A DNA stretch of 64,000 bases, taken from the NCBI GenBank assembly GCA_026545225.1, contig CM048850.1, forward strand, positions 23,920,297 to 23,984,296. The letters run 5' to 3'. Numbering within the stretch: position 1 is the stretch's first letter; every line of letters starts with the position of its first letter. This document shows positions 48,518 to 58,235 of this stretch, piece by piece. The notes under the pieces were generated by a model. The model did no database searches. It saw only the letters and a program-made list of their open reading frames with translations, and was not told where the DNA came from. The stretch is from Cornus controversa (lineage: Eukaryota; Streptophyta; Magnoliopsida; Cornales; Cornaceae). A program made the position numbers and the translations under genes.

Positions 48518-51312
48518 TTTTTTTTTTTTTTTTTCGGTTAACTGGTTAAGTAGAATAGAAGAGTGAAGAATTTACAGTGAGGTCTCAATTTGGAGACAAA
48601 CAAGCCGAGAAGGCAACCCAAAACAAAACAATGGCAAGGTCTCAATTCAGAGACAAACAAGCCAAAAAGGCAACCCAAAACAGAACAATGGCAAAACATA
48701 AAGCCAAACAAGGTCCTTAGAGGCACCAAAATACTAGAGAAGCAATAACAAGCTTGCCTTGCTATATAAGAAAAAAGAAAACAAAAAGCAATGCACCAAC
48801 ACCTACTGAAGAAGCAAGCACAACAGTAAATCCAGCAGGTGGAACCATCCAAGACTGCAAACATAGGCAGGAAAAGCAGTATACTGATCCATTCCAAAAA
48901 GCAGAGCACCCGCCATCTTGAACTACAACAGCAGAGATCAAAACCCATCCATTGCTTGATGAAGATTAAAACTAAAGAGAGAATCAACCCACTTATTCAG
49001 ATTCAACCACCAAGCCAGAGAACATCAGCAAGCCAAAAAGAATGAGCATTCGACCACAGCAGCAAAAATCAAAACCCCTCCATTTCTTGATGAAGATTAA
49101 GACAAAGGAGAGAACCAACCCACTAATTCAGATTCAACCTCAAAGCAACAGAACATCAGTAGAAGAGGAGGAGAGGAGAGGCATTAGGATAGCAGCCATC
49201 TCTGACCAGCAATGTTCCTCGAACCCAGCCATAACAAATTCTGAATATCCCAAAATGATTCAATGTTTCTGATCAAAGCACCATTCAAGAGCTTAGTAGA
49301 GGCAAGTCTGTTCTTGATAGTGCTTTTGATAAATCCTATTATGATTCTAGGAGGGGAAGCTTTGTCATTGCGAGCTCTTGCATTCCTTTCAAGCCAAATA
49401 AAATAAATTGAGCAAGTAAAAATCAGCTTGTGAACAAAAAATTTATCAGAATTACATGAGCTAATCCAAGAATCAGAGCACCAACTAATGAGGCTATCCC
49501 AGCAGTCAGGTTGAATGTGAAATCCAGCAACATTCTGAAAATGGTTCCAAATTGCAACTGAGAAAGGACATTGGAAGAAAAGGTGGTTGATGGACTCTCC
49601 CTCAGACAAACACAGATAACAAGCATTAGGAAAGTGCAAGAATGCATTTGCATGAGAGTCAAGTGTGCTTAGTCTGCCTTTAAGAGCAAGCCAAGTAATA
49701 AAGCTCATCTTTGGAATGTGATGTTTAAACCAGATCAGGTTTGCCCAATTAACACAAGGGGAAGGCGGAGAGAAGAAGTTAAGTGTATGAGAAAAAGAAT
49801 AAGAAGAAGAAGGGGAAGGGGTCCAAATAACAGTGTCCCTCTCATAGGATGGAGGTTGAAGGGCAGTTAATTGAGCCAAAATAGATGGGGTGCTGAAAAC
49901 AGGGTTCAAGGGAGGGAAAACCCACTGATTATTAGAAATTAGGCTATCAACTTTGACTTGAGAGTCCAATTGAAGAATTTCCAAATTAGTGAGATTAAGT
50001 TGGGAGGTAAGAGGGCCATTTGGTAACCAAAAGTCAGTCCACATCATGATATCAGAGCCATTTCCAATCTTATGTCTAATCAAGCCTCTTGCCATGTCTC
50101 TAAGCTTCAGAAGCTTCCTCCAAAATCCTGAACTAAGGGATGTTGCTTTGATACTCCAGAAACTTCTGAGCTTGATAACATAAGAGTGAGTCCAAGAAGC
50201 CCATAAACTTTCTTTCCTTAGGGCAAAGATTTTCCATATGTGCTTTAGGTTAGCGACTTTGTTTTCCAATTCAAGATCAGGAAAGCCAAGCCCTCCCTGT
50301 TCCTTGGGTCTACAAACAGCAGTCCAAGCAACCTTAGACTTAGAGTGTTTAAGCTCTTGCCCAGACCAAAGGAAAGATCTTAGAACTCTGTTGATTCCAT
50401 CAAGAACTTTCAAAGGTAAAATAAAAGAATGAGACCAGTATAAGTGAATAGCAATCAGAATTGTCTTGATAAGAACACACCTACCAGCATAAGAAAGGAA
50501 TTTTGAAGTCCAATTCTTAATCCTAGCAGTGATTCTTTCGACAAGAGAAAAACAATCTGTTGAGGAGATAGATGAAGAAGACACTGGCAAACCAAGGTAA
50601 GTAAATGGAAGAGAACCAGATTGAAATTGGAGTAGATTCACCAAACAAAGCTTGGTTTGACCATCAATGCCAGCAAAGAAAGCATGACTCTTGGATAGAT
50701 TAATTGTCATTCCAGAGACAGAAAGAAAACAATCAAGGGCTTTTTTAAGGACATTAATTGAATCATAGTCAGCAAAGGAGAAAAGAAGAATATCATCCGC
50801 AAAAATAAGATGAGAAAGTGAAAGTTTACTGCATCTCCAATGGTACTTGAAACATGGATTAGAAGAAATAAAAGACTGGATAATGGAAGTGAGAACCTCC
50901 ATGCCAATGACAAACAGAAGGGGGGAAATGGGGTCACCCTGTCTAACTCCTCTCTTGCCATTAAAGAACCCAAAAAGCTCACCATTTAAAGAGATTGAAT
51001 ATGAGGCAGTTGAGATGCACATCTTAATCCAATGAATGAAATATGAAGGAAATTTAAAAAGGCGCAGAGAGTCAAGTAGAAAGTCCCAGTGAATAGTGTC
51101 AAAAGCTTTCTTAATGTCAATTTTGAGAGCACACTTTGGTTGAGAGGAAGCCCTTTTGTAGCCATTGAAAAGCTCATTCGCTATAAGGAAATTATCAGAG
51201 ATATGCCTACCTTGAACAAAGGCATTTTGATTTGGACTAATTAAGGAGGGCAGAACAACTATAAGCTTCAATGCAAGGAGTTTTGAAATACATTTATAAA
51301 TCAAATTGCAAC
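48518..51312 (-). mobile_element. 5'-truncated L1 LINE with long open RT frame
   Basis: The poly-A tail appears as poly-T at 48518-48534; the 3' UTR (to about 49180) contains a 57-bp tandem pair (48581, 48638) and a longer pair of about 125 bp (48930, 49060). The element ends 5' at about 51312 within the RT domain. No clear target duplication: gatggaattgcaac at 48472-48485 also occurs at 51347-51360 but is not next to the tail. The open frame of more than 700 codons suggests that it is the youngest LINE in the window. Confidence 0.9.
49184..51312 (-). pseudogene. L1 ORF2 C-terminal part (RT and zf-RVT), open frame
   Basis: Read from 51312 down: CCNLIYKCISKLLALKL, NAFVQGRHISDNFLIANEL, PKCALKIDIKKAFDTIHWDF, GVRQGDPISPLLFVIGMEVL, LSHLIFADDILLF (catalytic FADD), FTYLGLPVSS, SKFLSYAGRCVLIKTILIAI, CRPKEQGGLGFPDLELEN, then the zinc tail CYLCLSEGESINHLFFQC and IFTCSIYFIWLERNARAR, stop at 49184. 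Endonuclease and RT motif 1 are missing because of 5' truncation, so it cannot act alone. The upstream 20 or so codons of the open frame (51313-51382) are read out of RLP-derived DNA and are not part of the LINE protein. Confidence 0.9.
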
Positions 51313-51392
51313 ATTTCAAGTATTTGAAAGGTTCTATTAGTCCTTTGATGGAATTGCAACATTTCAAGTATTTGGACCTCAATAACAGCTAA
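51313..51392 (+). pseudogene. Short RLP LRR fragment at the LINE junction
   Basis: The + strand reads GSISPLMELQHFKYLDLNN, matching [19 protein letters not shown] in the intact RLP. The part attgcaacatttcaagtatt occurs twice, 48 bp apart (51306 and 51354), the first copy forming the LINE boundary. It is a trace of another RLP copy into which the LINE was inserted. Confidence 0.75.
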
Positions 51393-53069
51393 ATTTTATT
51401 AAATTTTTAGAGTAGTGATACGTAGTCCAATTTCGGACTAGTCTAAAAGGGGCTTGTAAATCATTATCCAAATTTTTATTAAGGAACATTTTCGTTGTTA
51501 TAAAATCACTTTAAAGGTAGGTCAAACTCGTGCACTCTTTATATATAGGGTAAATTACCCTGACCTGTCCTGAGATTTGAGTTTTCTACCCTCATTGTAG
51601 TTAGTCAATTTTTTAAAATATCAAAAATACCCTTCAATAAAATTAACATTACACAGGCATGTTCCATCAATGCACTTACGCATCGTCTCCTCCGTCTCCA
51701 ACGCCCTCATCTCTGACCCCCCCTTAGTCCCAACTCCATAGGCATATTCCGGCAAGCCATCGGTAGTTATTTGTTCCATATTCTCGTGAGATTTGCTGCC
51801 TTCCTTTTCTAGAAAGCTCATTTTGATTCGTGAGCATAGACTCGTAAAGCAATCAAATTAAGGTTGGGTTTTTGCGAATTTGGGATTTTTTTTTTGAGAA
51901 CTGGAGATGATGGGAGCAAAATTAATCATTTTTGGGTCACTATTGAAGCGTCATTCATGTTCAGAACTAAAGAAAGAAAGAAAACCCATTTCACAAATAT
52001 ATAGAACATGTGTATATTATGTTCATTATACACAGATCCTCGCTCATCTCTTTTCCCCCTATCTTTACAATCTTGTTAATGGATTTTAAGGGATAGTTCT
52101 TTGTAATTGGCATTGGTGCTCAATGGCAAGTGGATTGTGGTTACAATGAGATGAGGACGTTTACATATATATTTATATAGTATATACATATAGATTTTCA
52201 TTTTTTTTGTGTGTGTGTATGTAACCTTCCAATTTTTCTTTCTTTTTCGGTAATTCACGTTCCAATCTTTCTTTCTTTTTCGGTAATTCACGTTCCAATT
52301 TCTATTTCACAAATTTGTTGCTTTTTTTTTTTTTTTTTGCAAACTTGAATTTGGGTATAGTTATAGGTTTAAATATTTGATTGTATTATTTTCGAGGAAT
52401 TGTGTGTAGAGCGAGAAATGTAGAGAGGGAGAGAGAATTTTTTTTTTCTTTTTTTCTTTTTCAAATTTGAATCTAGGTATAGTTAGAAGGGTAAAAAAAT
52501 GTAATTTTGTATGTTTTGATTAGGAGTGGCAAAATTCAACACGATCAGACAATACGATTCGAAATCGATACGAAATTAGCGGGTTTGGATTTGGGTTTGG
52601 GTTAAATGAGTTCGGGTCGTAAACGGGTCGACACGATTATGACACACACAAAAATGTGTCGGGTTCAACCTGCTTAACCCGTTTAATTTGATGGTTCAGG
52701 TTGTGTCATTGAATCATTTAGTATTCATTGATTCATTTAATAATAAAACAACTACTTACTTTTTCAATAAAGACATGACATACAATTTGTAAATGAATTA
52801 TTAGTTATGCTAAATGGTCTCCAAAAAATCAATAAAATTTACTAAAAACTCATCTCTATCAAATTCATACCATAATCAATTCTTTCATATTACACCGATG
52901 TGGGCTTGATTGTGTCATACTTGATTATGAGAGTGATGATTATCGAAGAAAATAATATATTTTCTTTTCTTTCTTAATATTTAATTTTCAGAAGGAGATT
53001 GTGGATGTATATTAGATTATTAGAGTGCATGTAATATACGGTGGATATATACATAATTATATATATGGA

Positions 53070-53114
<45 letters not shown>

Positions 53115-53449
53115 TGATGGTCATAATTGTTCTTTAGTGTCCTGAGATATATAATATAAAATATAATTGTTATAAGTAATATAAGTTAAACCATTTTTTT
53201 ATATTTTCTCAAATTCTAATTAATTAGTTAAATGTCTAAAAAAATCAATTAGAATAATTGATAAATTTAAACCATTTAATATGAATATTTTGTTTTATGT
53301 AATTTTTTTTTTATTGTTTCAAAATATATAGTATAACATATAATAGTTAAGTTAGACCACTTTTTTACTTTTTTTGTCAATAATACATCAACTCAATATT
53401 TTTTGTCAATTTTTTTCTCATTTTACTACTTGTATATATATAAAAAGGG
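51393..53449. other. Repeat-rich non-coding stretch
   Basis: No gene. Items seen: a transposon-end-like motif gggtaaattaccctgacctgtcctgag at about 51549, with no matching right end found; a 33-bp tandem pair with ttcggtaattcacgttccaa at 52230-52300; a cgggtcg/cacgattatgacac block at 52540-52690 resembling dispersed plant repeats; and a (TA)n run at 53072-53109. Confidence 0.5.
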
Positions 53450-53612
53450 AAATGCTAAACGTCATGAAATATTATCATGAATTGTCATCACGAATGATGT
53501 GACAGGTGATAATATCATTGGGATTCCGTGTATGGGGGAATCATACCAATTAATTGCCACATCATTCAAGATAAAAGTTCATCAAATATTTTCATGACGT
53601 GTAACATTGCTC
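53450..53612. mobile_element. MITE family 2, copy 2
   Basis: Ends aaatgctaaacgtcatgaaa and the inverse gacgtgtaacattgct, with inner inverted gtgacaggtgata-like and attgccacatcattc parts. Same end motif as 44706-44925, and again upstream of an RLP gene. Confidence 0.7.
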
Positions 53613-53639
53613 ATATAAAAAAAACCCAAAATCATTGTT

Positions 53640-54240
53640 GACCCTTAAATTTCGCACAACCTCAACTCCGGATCACAAACAGGAGGAGATAGAGAGAGAC
53701 TGCCATGGTTCACTGAAAGATGAGAAGTTCCAATTACAATAGTCCGCCGACTGTAACGGGTATAATTGAGGGTCTGATCAGTTATTGGGCAGGATACAGG
53801 TAAAGAGAAGAGCACTGAGATTGACGACCCAAATGACCTTGACGAGCCAAATGACCAAAGAAGCCTGAGCACCAAACTCCTTTCTTTCTCTCTCTCTCTC
53901 TCTATATATATTTGTGATCGACGGCTCAGTGTAAACCTCAGCCACCACGCTAGTCCTCAGTCGTTCATTGGGTAAGAATTAAGCATTGTCCTCTAGTACC
54001 CAGGCGTGGTGTTGAATTCTAAGTTGCTTAGCCCCTCTGTCTCTGTCTCTCTCTCTCTCCCTCTCTCTACATTATTTTCCTCTGTAAATATCTATGCAAA
54101 TTCTCAATTATCATTTGGAGAATCTACAGTTGTCTAACAAATGTTCACATTGCTTTCAATACCCATTATTCCATCAGATTCAAATCTCATTTAATGGTAA
54201 TGTCCTTTATCTCTAGCTATATATATATATATATATATAC
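53640..54240. other. Unassigned, CT-microsatellite-rich
   Basis: CT runs at 53882-53903 and 54041-54068 surround a more balanced segment (53900-54010). The frame at 53645-53875 on the minus strand has no family signature. It could be an old 5' UTR, but nothing proves this. Confidence 0.35.
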
Positions 54241-54249
54241 TCCCTCTCT

Positions 54250-54356
54250 GACTAGACTAGGTCCGAAATAGTTTTATATTAATAGAGTGGTGGGTCCCAC
54301 CACATGACATCACCATGACATAATGTGGTGGGACCATAATTTTTCTAGTCCCCTTT
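54250..54356. mobile_element. MITE family 1, single copy (partial)
   Basis: gactaggtccgaaat on the left, the hairpin gtggtgggtcccaccacatg / ataatgtggtgggacc in the middle and ttttctagtcc on the right. Same central module as the array at 25763-26081. Confidence 0.7.
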
Positions 54357-54574
54357 TATACGTTAAACATTGATAAACATTGATAGTCAAGCTTTCATGT
54401 GAAAGGAAGACGAAGACGAAGACTCTCGTTTCATTTGATTGATATTTGGATGAAATTTCTACGAAGGAAGTATGCGTCATTGACTAGAAGACCTTGACTA
54501 GTGATTTCTATCTTCTCGTTTTTGAGAAAGATGAGAAAAGAGAAAGATGACACGATATGAACACTATATAGAAT

Positions 54575-54749
54575 AGAGTAATGATAAAGAGTATAAATCA
54601 GATTAGACTAGGTCGGGAATAATTTTATATTATTAGAGTGGTGGGTCCCACCACATGACATCACCATGACATAATGTGGTGGGATTCATTACCTCACTTA
54701 CATAAAAATAAAATCAAATTAGTCGGATCAGCCTCTTAATCATTATTCT
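54575..54749. mobile_element. MITE family 1, single copy (complete ends)
   Basis: Inverted ends agagtaatgataaagag and cctcttaatcattattct; inner gactaggtcggga-like and attagtcggatcag; central hairpin as in the preceding copy, from which the interior differs little over about 80 bp. The outer bases are TATA on both sides (tatagaat... and ...attctata), so a TA target site is possible. Confidence 0.75.
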
Positions 54750-55132
54750 ATAAAATATATTAAGTAATAATATTGTAGTCGATTAATATTATATTGTTGA
54801 CCTAATTAGTTAAATTGCATGGGTATCATTACTAAAATTCTATTGGTCCGTAATTTTAGTCATTACAACACAATCAATTAAAAAATAAAAATTAAACATT
54901 GCACAATGTGTCTTTCAATTGGTCCAACATATGAATGTGAGAGAGCAATAGTCACTATATTGGAATCTGTAGTGCGAAAAAAAGAAAAAAGGAAAAACAA
55001 TTTATGCACTGCTTATTTGTTACATTAAACATATTTCTTTGAATATTAATAATATGACATTGATTAATAACTTTATGTGATACAGGATACCAAGCTTGAA
55101 TGAAATTTGTTACATTAAACATATTTTATTTG

Positions 55133-55480
55133 AATGATTCTTGAATGAAAATTCTACGTAGAAAGTATGTCTCAAAAGAAACTTGACCTTAAGTGTTGAT
55201 TGATGAAGAAACAGAGTTGCATAATAGCCATAGAAGATTTTGACATTGACTAGTCACTTAAAGATGAGATGTATGAGGCCATTAGATTAGATGAGTTTGA
55301 GGTGGACCCTAACTTCTGACTTGATTTCTCTTTCAGATTGTGAAATTATATTAATAATCTCATAAAGAGATTAGAATCTAAAATCAGTAATAAGAATAGA
55401 ATTAAGAGAAGACAATATGAATTAATTTTTAAATTGTAAACATGTACAACATATATGAAGTCCATAATCAATGAATCTGA
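55133..55480 (+). repeat. RLP promoter block, copy 1
   Basis: Collinear with 57745-58090: gaaagtatgtctcaaaagaaa, agaaacagagttgcat, gacattgactagtcacttaa, agatgtatgaggccattag, cagattgtgaaattatatta and gtacaacatatat. A shorter third copy of the last part is at 55590-55650. Here no gene follows, so an RLP was probably lost or the promoter was duplicated alone. Confidence 0.85.
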
Positions 55481-55659
55481 GATTTCTAGTTTGAGGAGGA
55501 CCTTAGATTTCTAGTTTCATTTTTCCTTCATTCAAGTAACAAATGTGTGAGTATGTTCCAAACACCATAATGTGAAATCAACAAAAAGAAAGAAATTAAG
55601 AGAAGACATTGTGAATTAATTTTTAAATTGCAAAAAACTTGTACAACATATATCAATTC

Positions 55660-57720
55660 TAGAATCACGATTATGAGAATATGAAAAAGGAAACTGCAAT
55701 GACAAATAAATGTTGTAATTCCACCTTAAGTATGATCTCAGTGAATCTTGAGTCACAAAAATAATTCAAAGCCATACAACATGATCATTTAAGCCACTAC
55801 ATGTGGTAATTAAAGGGGGAGATCTCCATGTGAAGCATAACTTATGCTTATTTTGGTTGCTTGAACTTAAGTGTCATCAGAAAAAAGTTAACTTTTATAT
55901 GACAATCATCCTTATCGGTGTAAGAGACTTGGGTCTGTATTGGTGTAAGTTAACAAAATTGGTTATTGTGATCTTGAATATTTTTCGACCTCACACAAGC
56001 AAATATATAACTGATACGCTACTTTTTATAACACAATTCAATAAAAAATAATCTTTTAACGAATTTTAGTAGTTTTATTAAATTTTTTAAAACCGTTTAG
56101 TGCAAGTAGTTACTTATTTATAAATTTCAAGTCGTTCTTATTAAAAAGGTATGGTAATAATATTTTTTACTAAATTAATGAATAATAAAATATTTAAGTA
56201 TTAAATAAATTAAAATTCATATAATATATAACATGTGAGAAAAAGAAAAAGAATAAAAAAGTTAAATAATACAAGTCAAAAGTACCATTCTTAAAGAGGA
56301 TAAATAAATATGTTTTGAGTTTACTAGTAAGCAAAAATATATTTGCATTCTTAAAAGCAGGATTTATGATTTTTGCAATTTTAAGTCTATCACTGTTTCT
56401 CCTCATCATCATCATCCTTGCATTTATCCTATATAAATGGAGTCGGGCACGTGCATCGTCCTTTTTCATTCTTTCCTATTACACTCTATTCTTCTCCTAG
56501 ATTTAAGTTTTTGAAAATGTTCTAATTAGTTTTTCCCACGTAAGTTTTGGTTGGCTTCTTTGTCACTTATAACAAACAATTATTCTTCTTTTAACTCGTG
56601 CATCATCAAATCTATGTTGAATATGTCTATATCATCTAAATCTACTTTTTTTAATTTTATCATCTATTGGCGCTATACTTGAAGCCAATGGCTCATTTGA
56701 AGTTAACAATATGTGATAAAAGAAACAAAAATAGAAGAAGATGAGTTCTTGTAGTGTCTTCTTAGTTCTTAATTATACATGTATTTCCGTAGATTATATA
56801 AGACAACATATATCTAATATAGTATTAAAAAACAGTGGGCCATTAGTTCATTGATATAATCTTTCCTCCTTCCAAAAAAAAAGTGAGGGTTTGAGCTCGT
56901 AGTAGGTGAATGTGTGTGTGATTACTTAGCTGACTATTTTAAAAAATGTTTTAGATAAGATTCTTAAAAATTGTTCTGACATTTATAATATAACATTAAA
57001 TAACTAATACCATGAGATCATCCATAAAAAAAATCCGTTATGTAATAACATTTAAAACATAATTTTTCTAGTGCCTTTTATACGTTAAACACTAATAGTC
57101 AAGCTTCCGAATACGAAGACGAAGACAAAGATTCTCCTTTCATTTGAATGATACACTAGCTTCTGTAAGTCCAAAGGGATACGTTGATACATTTTTTTAG
57201 CATAGTTACGACGAGTCCATTTTTAACCATTGAGACCCATTTTCGATCTGAAATAGTCGAACTATCAATGTTCACTAGCTTTTGCTCCAAGAGAGAGTAA
57301 AAGGAAATGGTGAACGCAAGAACAGTGGCAACCATTGAAGATTACACGCTATATATATATTTATTTATTTATTTATTTATAACCTCATCTTGTAATGGCC
57401 ATGGGCTTGCATTGGTCTTTGGGCCTTTTGTGGTCTTGGACCTGTTTGGGCTATAGCTTCTGTAAATACTCCTCTTATATATACATTATTGTTAAATTCC
57501 TAAAATCAAGGGCAACATAGTGCTTTCTCTTTCTTAAGTGTTATTAATATTCATTACACAATGACATTTTAAGACCCAAAACATTTCTAATCCCCTGTTA
57601 TTACTTTAAAGACTACTTATATAAGATTTGTTGGTATCACCCGGCGGACAAAATCGTCAGAAAAAACGATGTCCCAAATTTTGGTAAGACTCTTCTTTAA
57701 TTTGTATGATAATTCGATGA
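55660..57720. other. Non-coding spacer in the RLP cluster
   Basis: No gene is supported. About 57060-57150 repeats the tttatacgttaaac / caagctt / cgaagacgaagac block of 54355-54420. Frames at 55803-56051 and 56315-56500 lack any signature. Confidence 0.45.
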
Positions 57721-57744
57721 AATTTCCAGGAAGAAAATATCTCC

Positions 57745-58090
57745 TTTCATTTGAATGATACTTGGATGAAATTTCTACGAAGAAAGTATGTCTCAAAAGA
57801 AAACTTGGCCTTAACTATTGATTGACGGAGAAACAGAGTTGCATTATAGCCATAGAAGAATTTGACATTGACTAGTCACTTAAAGATGAGATGTATGAGG
57901 CCATTAGATGAGTAGGAGGTGGAGGCTAACTTGTGGTTTGATTTCCCTTTCAGATTGTGAAATTATATTAACAATCTCATGTAGAGATTAGAATCTGAAA
58001 TCAGTAATAAGAATAAAATTAAGAGATGACATTATGAATTAATTTTTAAATTGTAAACATGTACAACATATATATGAAGTCCATAATCAA
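57745..58090 (+). promoter_or_regulatory. RLP promoter block, copy 2, with W-box motifs
   Basis: Lies directly upstream of the intact RLP. It contains a TTGAC at 57862 and the W-box TTGACT at 57868-57873, kept at the same spacing in copy 1 (55240 and 55246). Two further TTGACT sites occur at 54480 and 54494 in the more distant block. WRKY binding to TTGAC[C/T] is established; that these sites work here is inference. Confidence 0.55.
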
Positions 58091-58163
58091 TGAAGGTGGG
58101 AAAAAAAATAATAAATAAAAAAAGAAAAGAAAAATATCTAGTGCAACTCTAGCAAGATATTAG

Positions 58164-58171
58164 TATAAATA
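58164..58171 (+). promoter_or_regulatory. TATA box of the intact RLP
   Basis: tataaata followed by agggtcatcacatgag. The in-frame ATG at 58188 is only 17 bp further on, where transcription would just be starting, so the ATG at 58236 (or 58248, the position used by the paralogues) is the better start. Confidence 0.75.
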
Positions 58172-58235
58172 AGGGTCATCACATGAGATGACTAGAGATC
58201 ATAAACAAAACCAACCTTTATCTTCACCAGTTGTG

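Noticed and set aside
48472-51360. gatggaattgcaac pair as target-site duplication of the L1
   Set aside because: The left copy is more than 30 bp from the poly-T tail and the right copy is inside the RLP scrap beyond the LINE end.
51549-51575. gggtaaattaccctgacctg as the end of a Mutator-like element
   Set aside because: No matching right end or target duplication was found, so no element could be bounded.
58188-58235. Upstream in-frame ATG as the RLP start
   Set aside because: It is only 17 bp after the TATA box, so probably not transcribed, and the paralogues use a later ATG.
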